Positions 24,998 to 32,537 of a stretch of DNA of 64,000 nt are shown piece after piece. The DNA comes from Pedobacter sp. UBA4863 (GTDB lineage: Bacteria; Bacteroidota; Bacteroidia; Sphingobacteriales; Sphingobacteriaceae): contig NZ_DHDZ01000005.1 of assembly GCF_002399615.1 (NCBI RefSeq), positions 17,879 to 81,878 on the forward strand. The letters run 5' to 3'. Made by a program: the position numbers and the translations under genes. Numbering within the stretch: the stretch's first letter is position 1; the number at the start of each line of letters is the position of its first letter. Below the pieces are notes generated by a model. It was not told the origin of the DNA. It did no database searches and saw nothing but the letters and a program-made list of their open reading frames with translations.

Positions 24998-26134
24998 ATG
25001 AAAAAACTATCGTTCCTTTTGCTTTTTACATTGATAAGTTCTATTTGTTTTGCACAAGATGCCTTAGACAAAGAGAAACTTTTAGAGCTTTACCAAACCC
25101 AACGGTATGCAGAGGCGGCCAATTACCTAAGCACCCTTTATCCGGCAGAAACAAATGATATTAAAGTGCTAACACAAATTGCTTATTGTAATATGATGGC
25201 CGGTAAACTGGCAGATGCAGAAAAGAATTACCATAAAATTAACGAACTTCAACCACAGCAAATTCCGGTGCTGTTTAGCTTGGCAAATATTAATTCGAGG
25301 AGAGGAAATACGAAAACCGCAACCGAATACCTGCAACAGATTATAAAGTTAGATAGCAATAACTTTAATGCTTTTAAACGTTTGGCAGATTATACCGATA
25401 GCACCGCCCTAAAACAGCAGTACCTACAACGGGCAAATAAGCTAAACGCTACCGAGGCCGATGTAGCTTTTGACCTAGCTAGGGTTTACCGCAATAGCAA
25501 ACAAAACCAAGCAGCTTACGATGTACTTAAAATTGCCATTGCGGCCGATACAAGTAACCTTATTTTACAACAAGCCTTGCTACCAGTGGCCAACTTACTT
25601 AGCAAATATAACGAAGTGGCAGTAGCAGGCGAAAAGCTCATGAAAAATGGCACTGACGCCAACGTAGTACGCGATGTAGCTAAGGCTTATTTCTTTCTGA
25701 AAAATTACAAAAAAGCAATTTCGCTGTACCAAATGCTAGAACAAATGTCGATGCAAAACGAAGGGACACTTTACTATACTTCCTTATGTTACCGCGAATT
25801 AAAAAATTACGAAATGGCGGCAGCTTATGCCAAACGAACCATAGAAGAGGGAATTTCGCCCAACACATCGGCCTATTATAATATGTTAGGTGGCATTTAC
25901 GATGAAAAGCAACAGCTTACCGCTGCAATTACTGCCTACAAAAAAGGGTTAAGCTATGATAGTAATAAAAACATCCAGTATCGTTTAGGGCTGTTGTACG
26001 ATTTAAAATTAAAGCAAAGTAAAACTGCACTAAGCTACTACAACCAGTTTTTAAAGAATAAGGAGTTAAACGAAGAAGACAAACCCCAAATAGCTTATAT
26101 AAAAACACGGATGGAAGAGTTTAAGAAAAAGTAG
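24998..26134 (+). CDS. secreted tetratricopeptide-repeat protein
   Basis: 378 residues. The signal peptide is MKKLSFLLLFTLISSICFAQ. The rest is helical repeats with TPR spacing: AYCNMMAGKLADAEKNYHKINELQP, LANINSRRGNTKTATEYLQQIIKL, VYRNSKQNQAAYDVLKIAI, YFFLKNYKKAISLYQMLEQM and SLCYRELKNYEMAAAYAKR, plus two more near the C-terminus. It should act as a periplasmic protein-protein scaffold. No partner is evident; it is flanked by divergent and convergent genes. Confidence 0.9.
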   Translation: MKKLSFLLLFTLISSICFAQDALDKEKLLELYQTQRYAEAANYLSTLYPAETNDIKVLTQIAYCNMMAGKLADAEKNYHKINELQPQQIPVLFSLANINSRRGNTKTATEYLQQIIKLDSNNFNAFKRLADYTDSTALKQQYLQRANKLNATEADVAFDLARVYRNSKQNQAAYDVLKIAIAADTSNLILQQALLPVANLLSKYNEVAVAGEKLMKNGTDANVVRDVAKAYFFLKNYKKAISLYQMLEQMSMQNEGTLYYTSLCYRELKNYEMAAAYAKRTIEEGISPNTSAYYNMLGGIYDEKQQLTAAITAYKKGLSYDSNKNIQYRLGLLYDLKLKQSKTALSYYNQFLKNKELNEEDKPQIAYIKTRMEEFKKK

Positions 26135-26172
26135 TTTTGTTAGCATCAGCTTGAATTTATTATAACCCAGCC

Positions 26173-26634
26173 TTACTTCAAATCTTCGAAAATAGGCTTC
26201 ACGTCGGTCCAAAATTCATCTAGGGCTATAATGCGTGGTTTTAGAAACGTAATGATACTTGGCCACTGCTGTTGATTGTAAACACTTACATTGGGCAATG
26301 CACATGCTATTCTTGCTACCTGTTTATCGTAGTTGTTAGTAACTGACGACTGCCATTCCCATTGTTCGGCTAGCGTGCTTTCTAACAGTAGTCTAAATTC
26401 TCTAAATTGCTCGAAAAACAATTCTCTAATGCCTGCATCTGGATGCGCTATTTCGATGGCGATGCTGGCATGCTTCTTCTCGGCATCCATACGGAAGAAA
26501 ATATTTTTAACGCCAGTTTTATAATTTATCCAATTTACGGGCAAACCTTCGGCTCCGACAATGGGTTTCATGTATTGTCCAAAGCTAACCCAAAACTGTT
26601 GCCGTAACCTTGCGGCTTCTTCTTTGCTAAACAT
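26173..26634 (-). CDS. DUF4268 family protein
   Basis: 153 residues, the size of stand-alone Bacteroidetes DUF4268 proteins. It opens EEAARLRQQFWVSFGQYMKP and contains NWINYKTGVKNIFFRMDAEKKHASIAIEI, then ELFFEQFREFRLLLE. DUF4268 shares a fold with restriction-endonuclease-like domains in larger proteins, but I see no catalytic PD-ExK set here. It is probably cytoplasmic with unknown function. A repeat-rich spacer of about 215 bases follows upstream. Confidence 0.8.
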   Translation of the reverse strand: MFSKEEAARLRQQFWVSFGQYMKPIVGAEGLPVNWINYKTGVKNIFFRMDAEKKHASIAIEIAHPDAGIRELFFEQFREFRLLLESTLAEQWEWQSSVTNNYDKQVARIACALPNVSVYNQQQWPSIITFLKPRIIALDEFWTDVKPIFEDLK

Positions 26635-26709
26635 GGTGAAGTAAAAAGTTAAAATTTTAGAAAGCAGTACCCAAAAAGCGGCTCATAGCAGCACTGTTTT
26701 TGTTTAATT

Positions 26710-26812
26710 AAACCCGATTGTAGTGAATGCCGATTTAAGCATCTGTTTTTATTTTTTAAAAGGTATGCTTGCTTGTTGCACAGGTTTTATCGGCAGCAAC
26801 GAAAAGCGGGGC
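26710..26812. repeat. R1-family palindromic repeat lacking the inner module
   Basis: The left end AAACCCGATTGTAGTGAATG and right end CAACGAAAAGCGGGGC match the two outer arms of the full copies at 35413-35570 and 62178-62355. The middle differs and has its own short hairpin. Confidence 0.6.
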
Positions 26813-26850
26813 AACATTTGCCAAACGCTACCGACGTACTTTTCCATAAA

Positions 26851-27438
26851 TTAATGTTTAGCCATTAAACGTGCTACGTATTTCCCAATAATATCGAACT
26901 CTAAATTAACGGTATCGCCAACTTTCACATCCTGCAAATTAGTGTGTTCATGCGTGTAGGGAATAATAAAAACAGAGAACTCATCGTGAGCCGAATTTAC
27001 CACAGTTAGACTAATACCATTTACGCAGGCCGAGCCTTTTTCTACGGTTACGTTACCTGTTGAGGCATCGTACTTAAACCTATACTCCCAGCTTCCGGCT
27101 AGCTCGTTTACTAAAATACAGGTGGCCGTTTGGTCCACGTGCCCTTGCACAATGTGGCCATCTAAACGAGCATTCATTTGCATGCAACGCTCTAAATTTA
27201 CTTTTGCTCCTAGGGTTAAATACCCTAGGTTGGTTTTCTGCAAAGTTTCGTTAATAGCGGTTACGGTATGGGTATTTTCACCAAGTTTAACTACGGTTAA
27301 ACAAACGCCATTATGGGCTACACTTTGGTCTATTTTTAGTTCGTTACTAATATTTGATGCGATGGTAAAATGAATATTATCGCCTTCTTTATGTATATTT
27401 TGGACAGTGCCTAAAGTTTCTATTATTCCTGTAAACAT
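26851..27438 (-). CDS. ribE: riboflavin synthase, alpha chain
   Basis: 195 residues, normal length, with the expected start MFTGIIETLGTV. Two homologous lumazine-binding halves are seen. The first has SVAHNGVCLTVV and ends near LERCMQMNARLDGHIVQGHVD; the second has KGSACVNGISLTVV and KVGDTVNLEFDIIGKYVARL. It dismutates two 6,7-dimethyl-8-ribityllumazine molecules to give riboflavin, in the cytoplasm as a trimer. Other rib genes are not nearby. A TATTTTTG -7 box match lies at 27455-27462 on this strand. Confidence 0.96.
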   Translation of the reverse strand: MFTGIIETLGTVQNIHKEGDNIHFTIASNISNELKIDQSVAHNGVCLTVVKLGENTHTVTAINETLQKTNLGYLTLGAKVNLERCMQMNARLDGHIVQGHVDQTATCILVNELAGSWEYRFKYDASTGNVTVEKGSACVNGISLTVVNSAHDEFSVFIIPYTHEHTNLQDVKVGDTVNLEFDIIGKYVARLMAKH

Positions 27439-27512
27439 GTGTTAAGTTAAAAGGCAAAAATAAAAAGTTAAAAATTTTGTTTGCGTACCGTTTTTGAGTT
27501 TTAACTTTTGCC

Positions 27513-29000
27513 CTAGTATTCTCGTCTATTTTGCGTCCAATTGCTTTTTTGTACAGTTGCAGCGGCTGATGGTGGCGCTATTTTTTTTTGATTTTGCAAC
27601 AACATTACCGCCGCTATTGCCGCTATCATGGCTTCTTGTTCATTTTCACTTTTAAGGCTTTCTGGTGTAAAATATTTACCTACAAAATGGGTATCGAACT
27701 TGCCCGAAACAAAGGCCTGATGCTGCATTACAAATTTACCAAAGTTCAAAGTAGTTTGTATGCCCGTAATGTCATATTCTTCTATGGCCCTAATCATTCG
27801 GTCTATTGCCTCGGTTCGATCTTTGCCATAGGTAATGAGTTTGGCTATCATCGGGTCGTAATAAATCGGTATTTCCATGCCTTGCTCAAAGCCATCATCT
27901 ACACGTACGCCGTAACCTTTTGGGGTTTGATAAGTTTGCAGCGTGCCTATATCTGGCAAAAAGTTATTCAACGGATCTTCTGCATAAACTCGTAATTCCA
28001 TAGCATGACCGTTGATTTTCAAGTCTGCCTGTTTAAAGCTTAAAGTTTCGCCGCGGGCAATTTTGATTTGCTCTTTCACCAAATCTAGGCCGGTAATCAT
28101 TTCGGTAACCGGGTGTTCTACCTGCAAACGTGTATTCATTTCTAGGAAGAAGAAATCTAGATTTTCGTCTAAAATAAATTCTACTGTACCAGCGCCCACA
28201 TAGTTTACCGAACGAGCTACATCTACCGCACATTTGCCCATTTTCTCGCGAATTTCTGGGGTAAGTACGGATGACGGTGCTTCTTCTACCACTTTCTGGT
28301 GGCGGCGTTGGATAGAACACTCCCGCTCAAAAAGATGTACGATATTTCCGTGCGTATCTCCTAATATTTGTATTTCGATGTGGCGAGGAGAGGTAACATA
28401 ACGTTCGATAAAAACAGCTCCATCGCCGAAAGCCGAAGTAGCTTCGCTTACCGCCAATTGCATCTGTTCTTCAAAATCTGCCACTTTTTCTACAATGCGC
28501 ATTCCTTTACCACCACCACCTGCCGCAGCTTTAATTAAAATAGGAAAACCTACTTCTACTGCACGAGTTTTAGCTTCCTCTACGTTGGTAATGGCCTCTT
28601 CCGTTCCGGGAACCATAGGGATATTGTATTTCAATGCCGCAGCCTTGGCCGAGAGCTTATTGCCCATAATTTCCATGGCCTGTGGCGTTGGGCCTATTAA
28701 AATTAACCCCGCATTTTTTACTTCTTGCGCAAAAGCCGGGTTTTCTGACAAAAAGCCGTACCCGGGGTGGATAGCTTCGGCCCCTGTTAATTTACAAGCT
28801 TCGATAATTTTACTACCAACCAAATAAGATTGATTAGATGTTGCAGGGCCAATACAGATGGCTTCATCTGCATAGCGAACGTGTAGGGCGTTCCTATCTG
28901 CCTCAGAAAATACGGCTACAGTTTTTATGCCCATTTCTTTTGCAGAACGCATAATTCGAAGTGCTATTTCTCCCCTATTGGCTATCAGTATTTTATTCAT
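27513..29000 (-). CDS. accC: biotin carboxylase subunit of an acyl-CoA (acetyl- or propionyl-CoA) carboxylase
   Basis: 495 residues, somewhat longer than E. coli AccC (449). It begins MNKILIANRGEIALRIMRSA, then GAEAIHPGYGFLSEN. The ATP-grasp loop is KAAAGGGGKGMRIV, with ERYVTSPRHIEIQILGD, FLEMNTRLQVEHPVTEM and LELRVYAEDP-like segments (here MELRVYAED). The extra C-terminal tail of about 45 residues ends WTQNRREY, as in the carboxylase subunits that Bacteroidetes pair with a propionyl-CoA-type carboxyltransferase. It carboxylates biotin on its carrier protein using ATP and bicarbonate. No biotin carrier or carboxyltransferase gene is adjacent, so the acyl substrate is open. Confidence 0.9.
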   Translation of the reverse strand: MNKILIANRGEIALRIMRSAKEMGIKTVAVFSEADRNALHVRYADEAICIGPATSNQSYLVGSKIIEACKLTGAEAIHPGYGFLSENPAFAQEVKNAGLILIGPTPQAMEIMGNKLSAKAAALKYNIPMVPGTEEAITNVEEAKTRAVEVGFPILIKAAAGGGGKGMRIVEKVADFEEQMQLAVSEATSAFGDGAVFIERYVTSPRHIEIQILGDTHGNIVHLFERECSIQRRHQKVVEEAPSSVLTPEIREKMGKCAVDVARSVNYVGAGTVEFILDENLDFFFLEMNTRLQVEHPVTEMITGLDLVKEQIKIARGETLSFKQADLKINGHAMELRVYAEDPLNNFLPDIGTLQTYQTPKGYGVRVDDGFEQGMEIPIYYDPMIAKLITYGKDRTEAIDRMIRAIEEYDITGIQTTLNFGKFVMQHQAFVSGKFDTHFVGKYFTPESLKSENEQEAMIAAIAAVMLLQNQKKIAPPSAAATVQKSNWTQNRREY

Positions 29001-29205
29001 CTACTTAGTTAATTAAGCTGAAACGTCACAAGATGATTATTTTTTTTCATTGTTGATTAGAAAAAAAGTAAAAAGATGAAAAGTAATTAGCTTCTAAACA
29101 ATCGGTTTTAACTAGGCATAGTTTATACCAAAAAAGCTTATACAAGTTTCAAGTTTTCCACATTTCATACAACCTTTTGCTTTTTTAAGTATGTTTGAAA
29201 CAAAC

Positions 29206-29742
29206 ATGAAGAAAGTACTTTTAATCATCTTGTTAATTGGTGGCTTTGCTTTTAACAGCATGGCACAAGATAATGTGTCTTTAACGATGCAATATCAAAA
29301 GATGATGGAAAAAGTAATTAACCACCTTCCAGAAGTGGCCAATTCTACATCAACCAAAATCATGAGCTTTGCTGAATCTTTATTGGGTACTAGGTATCGT
29401 TATGCTTCTAGTAACCCTAAAGTTGGTTTCGATTGCTCTGGTTTTGTAAGCTACGTTTATAAGCAGTTTGGTTTTAGTGGCGCTCGTTCGTCTGCAGATT
29501 TTGCCAACAAAGGCAAAGCAGTAAAACTTGCCGAGGCTAAAGTAGGCGATGTATTAGTATTTACCGGCTCTAACGCTAAGGTAAGAAGACCAGGACATGT
29601 GGGGATTATTTACTCTATCGATGAAGATGGCAAAATCAAGTTTATTCACTCTTCTTCTGGCAAAGCCAAGGGCGTAACCATTACTAACTTAGAAGGTTAC
29701 TACAAAAACCGTTTCTTAAAAGCGGTTACCGTAATGGAGTAA
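29206..29742 (+). CDS. secreted NlpC/P60 (C40) cysteine peptidase
   Basis: 178 residues from the ATG at 29206, where MKKVLLIILLIGGFAFNSMAQ is the signal peptide. The frame also opens at 29191, but that ATG overlaps a TATGTTTG promoter-like word. The catalytic cysteine is C77 in GFDCSGFVSYVY, the histidine lies in RRPGHVGIIYS, and a third polar position is KFIHSSSGKAKG. It likely cleaves peptidoglycan stem peptides in the periplasm. A helical linker of about 35 residues precedes the domain. Confidence 0.92.
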   Translation: MKKVLLIILLIGGFAFNSMAQDNVSLTMQYQKMMEKVINHLPEVANSTSTKIMSFAESLLGTRYRYASSNPKVGFDCSGFVSYVYKQFGFSGARSSADFANKGKAVKLAEAKVGDVLVFTGSNAKVRRPGHVGIIYSIDEDGKIKFIHSSSGKAKGVTITNLEGYYKNRFLKAVTVME

Positions 29743-29944
29743 TATAGTGGTTAGGTATTACGGGGTTAGTTTCCTGTTGATTTACACTGATTTTCTTCGC
29801 AGATTTAAAGTCGATTAGGCTCTACTATAACACGCATTCTGTCTTGCTAACTTTCCAGACTTCTGGCATAATTTTTCGGACTTTACTGACTAAAAGCTTT
29901 CCGACTACTTTACAACTTACGGGCTTTACTGACTTTCGAGTTAA

Positions 29945-30832
29945 CTAAAGCATCAACACTTTTAACGCCTCTCTAACCTTGCCATAGGCAATTAGCGCTT
30001 TCGCAAACTCGTGAAGTTCTCTTTCTCGATTGGTTTCGTCGCCAATGGTTGCATCTAAAATATCTTTCACATTGGCATTACCTTGTATACTGGCAATTTC
30101 TTCTTCAGTTGGCAGTTGTTCTTCATTACCCAGCAAACCCAAATCATTGCCCGTAAGCACTTTAGAGCGACGTACCGAAATTGGCAAAGCATCTACCCCT
30201 ATTCCCAATGTGGTTAAAGGTTTCGGAACGGTAAACAAACTTTCTGGCGTTACCCTACTGTACCAATTTCCGCCCAAACGAGCTACCAAATCAATTTTAT
30301 GCTGATCAATTTTTCCATCTGCATCTAAAATTTCTTCGTTAACATGGATAACTTTAATTTCTGCCAAAACTAAATTACCGGCACCGTGCTGGTCGCCCAA
30401 AGGGATAATTTTATTTACTACACACTCTAAAGCCACTGGCGCTTCGGCAACCCTTGGAGGCTTTACCAAATGCGATTTCTCCATTGTAAAGCCTGCTTTT
30501 TCAAATTCATTAACACCTTTGCCATACTCTGTGCTCGACAAGCTGGTTTGCTGTACCATTGCATAATTTACAATGTTGATGACACACTCGCCAACTTCCC
30601 TTACATTCTCTAAAGTATGTTTAGTGGTGTTATCTCGTACCCTACGTGCTGGAGAGAAAATGCAGATCGGCGGATTAGTACTGAACAGGTTAAAAAAGCT
30701 AAAAGGGCTGAGATTAACGTTTCCCTCGGCATCTATAGTAGAAGCTAGGCATATTGGACGCGGTGCAATGGCGTATTGCAAATAGTTTTGCAATTGCATT
30801 GGAGAAAGGTCTTCGCATTTTAGTGTTAGCAT
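29945..30832 (-). CDS. flavin reductase-like (FMN-binding split barrel) protein
   Basis: 295 residues from the ATG at 30830-30832 (MLTLKCEDLSPMQLQNYL). The frame continues 22 codons upstream, but those encode FPTFQPFNFSTFQP from a repeat tract and are not part of the family. The split-barrel core reads IAPRPICLASTIDAEGNVNLSPFSFFNLFSTNPPICIFSP, then DNTTKHTLENVREVGECVINIV. It binds FMN and may act as a flavin reductase or oxidoreductase. It is coded with a FAH-family hydrolase, an arrangement seen near aromatic amino acid catabolism genes in this group; that role is inference. Confidence 0.85.
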   Translation of the reverse strand: MLTLKCEDLSPMQLQNYLQYAIAPRPICLASTIDAEGNVNLSPFSFFNLFSTNPPICIFSPARRVRDNTTKHTLENVREVGECVINIVNYAMVQQTSLSSTEYGKGVNEFEKAGFTMEKSHLVKPPRVAEAPVALECVVNKIIPLGDQHGAGNLVLAEIKVIHVNEEILDADGKIDQHKIDLVARLGGNWYSRVTPESLFTVPKPLTTLGIGVDALPISVRRSKVLTGNDLGLLGNEEQLPTEEEIASIQGNANVKDILDATIGDETNRERELHEFAKALIAYGKVREALKVLML

Positions 30833-30863
30833 GGTTTTGGGTTGAAAGGTTGAAAAATTGAAA

Positions 30864-30883
30864 GGTTGAAAGGTTGGAAAGTT
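30864..30883. repeat. left inverted arm of the second four-helix unit
   Basis: GGTTGAAAGGTTGGAAAGTT matches the reverse complement of 31304-31323 at 19 of 20 positions. The tract extends leftwards to 30839 as further TTGAAAGG repeats and overlaps the stop codon of the four-helix gene by two bases. Confidence 0.85.
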
Positions 30884-31280
30884 ATTTGTTCTTGGCATTT
30901 AGTTTCTTTTGTGCTTCAAAGTTCTTCAAATAACTGATGAAGCTTTTAGCTTTTGCAGAAAAATCAATACTCTTTGAATACAAAATATCAAAATCCGCTT
31001 GATTTAATTTACCACATTCTTTCAGAATAATAAGCTTATTCCTTAACTCTCCAGATGAGCCTTTCGCATACACTAAAAATCTTACAAAATCTGGATTATT
31101 GTTATACTCAAAGCCTTCGGCTACATTGTCAGACAATGACATCGCAGCTCTTCTAATTTGGTCTTTTAACCCAAAATCAGATTTTATAGGCTCTAAATCG
31201 GAAATGCGATAAATTTCAACTGCTATTTCTTTAGCAAGTTGCCAAACTTCTAAGTCCTCAAACCTTTCTATCTTCGCCAT
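30882..31280 (-). CDS. four-helix-bundle protein (TIGR02436/S23 family)
   Basis: 132 residues. It has the classic family signature: FEDLEVWQLAKEIAVEIYRIS, then FGLKDQIRRAAMSLSDNVAEGFEYN, FVRFLVYAKGSSGELRNKLIIL and a C-terminal helix SFISYLKNFEAQKKL. It is closer to the S23 consensus than the copy at 12974-13330, and the two are not recent duplicates. The gene is bracketed by inverted repeats (30864-30883 and 31304-31323) and splits an otherwise tight flavin reductase/FAH gene pair. It is likely nucleic-acid-binding, with unknown cellular role. Confidence 0.92.
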   Translation of the reverse strand: MAKIERFEDLEVWQLAKEIAVEIYRISDLEPIKSDFGLKDQIRRAAMSLSDNVAEGFEYNNNPDFVRFLVYAKGSSGELRNKLIILKECGKLNQADFDILYSKSIDFSAKAKSFISYLKNFEAQKKLNAKNK

Positions 31281-31303
31281 TACAATTACAAGTTATGCCA
31301 GAC

Positions 31304-31323
31304 AACTTTCCAACATTTCAACC
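31304..31323. repeat. right inverted arm of the second four-helix unit
   Basis: AACTTTCCAACATTTCAACC is the near-exact reverse complement of 30864-30883. The tract continues as TTCCAACA and ends at 31331, directly against the stop codon of the FAH-family gene. Confidence 0.85.
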
Positions 31324-31331
31324 TTCCAACA

Positions 31332-32330
31332 CTAGCTTTTCTTAAGTGCTAGAATAGAAAAATCTGTATCTACTTTGGTGATATTGTTGTTCAATGCGCC
31401 TAAGCCGGTAATTTCCATTTCTACATGATCTCCGGGCTGTAACCATTGCACCTTATAGTTAGGATCGTTTAGCAAGCCTGTGCCGTTTAGCTCTAAGAAA
31501 CAGCCCGTACCCACAGTTCCCGAACCTATCACATCGCCTGGCAATATATCTACGCCGTAAGCGCAACGTTCAATAATTTCGGCAAAGGTCCAATCCATAT
31601 CGGCCATGTTACCGCTAGAAACCTCTATACCATTTACCTTGCAGGTCATTTTTAGGTTATAATTATTACCTACATGGTTGTCTTTTGCGGCTACCTTATA
31701 TTGCTCTAACTCATCTGGCGTTACCAACCAAGGTCCAATTACGGTAGAAAAGTCTTTTCCTTTTGCAGGGCCAAGGTTTAATAACATTTCTTCCATTTGC
31801 AAAGTGCGGGCACTCATATCGTTCATAATGGTGTAACCGGCAATATATTCATCAGCTTGTGCGGCTTTAATGTTACGGCCTTTTTTACCAATTACCACAG
31901 CTATTTCCAATTCGAAATCTAATTTTTGAAAATGATCTGGCATACATTCAATTTCGCCCGGACCTTGAATAGCGTTATGGTTGGTAAAATAGAAAATTGG
32001 ATATTGATCAAACTCGGCAATCATATCTACCTTGCGATTTCTACGAGCCGCAGCAACGTGCTGCCTAAAAGCATAGCCATCTCTACACGAAGTTGGATGC
32101 GGAACTGGTGCCAAAAGCTCATAAAAAACTTCTTCTTTGGGAGAAAGTTTTTTATCTAAAATATCCTGATTAACTTTTTTTGCTCTTTCCATTAAAGGCT
32201 CGCCACCTTCCAAGAAAGCGTTCATGTTATCAGGTATTAATTTATCACAAGAATTAAGGTTGTAGATATGACCATTAGCGTAAACCCCTAAATGCTCCTT
32301 ATCTTCTGTTTTATAGGATACAAGCTTCAT
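31332..32330 (-). CDS. fumarylacetoacetate hydrolase (FAH) family protein
   Basis: 332 residues. The catalytic C-terminal FAH domain shows LDFELEIAVVIGKKGRNI with the metal-binding acidic pair, GYTIMNDMSARTLQ, GKDFSTVIGPWLVTPDEL and LPGDVIGSGTVGTGCFLE. The N-terminal part (about 90 residues) and HVAAARRNRK segment resemble family members of tyrosine or homogentisate catabolism in Bacteroidetes. It hydrolyses a C-C bond in a diketo acid with a divalent metal. The true substrate cannot be told from the sequence, and no homogentisate dioxygenase gene lies in the window. Confidence 0.9.
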   Translation of the reverse strand: MKLVSYKTEDKEHLGVYANGHIYNLNSCDKLIPDNMNAFLEGGEPLMERAKKVNQDILDKKLSPKEEVFYELLAPVPHPTSCRDGYAFRQHVAAARRNRKVDMIAEFDQYPIFYFTNHNAIQGPGEIECMPDHFQKLDFELEIAVVIGKKGRNIKAAQADEYIAGYTIMNDMSARTLQMEEMLLNLGPAKGKDFSTVIGPWLVTPDELEQYKVAAKDNHVGNNYNLKMTCKVNGIEVSSGNMADMDWTFAEIIERCAYGVDILPGDVIGSGTVGTGCFLELNGTGLLNDPNYKVQWLQPGDHVEMEITGLGALNNNITKVDTDFSILALKKS

Positions 32331-32493
32331 TTTTATAAATATTTTTAGTTAGCGATGTCAATATCCACCTCTCAATGGAGCAATAGCTATTGGAGATGGC
32401 TTATAGTTGGATGCGGTCAAAGCTATAAAAGTTTTGTCACAAAGCAGTTCACAATTAACAATTTCATTGCGGCTTTTTATGGTTTAACAAAAC

Positions 32494-32530
32494 AACACAG
32501 CCCACAATTGTTTTAATTGTGGGCTGTGTT
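32494..32530 (-). terminator. rho-independent terminator of clpC
   Basis: AACACAGCCCACAATT (32494-32509) and its exact reverse complement (32515-32530) form a 16-bp perfect stem with a 5-base loop, 8 bases beyond the clpC stop. On the minus strand a T-rich tail follows. Confidence 0.88.
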
Positions 32531-32537
32531 TTAAATA

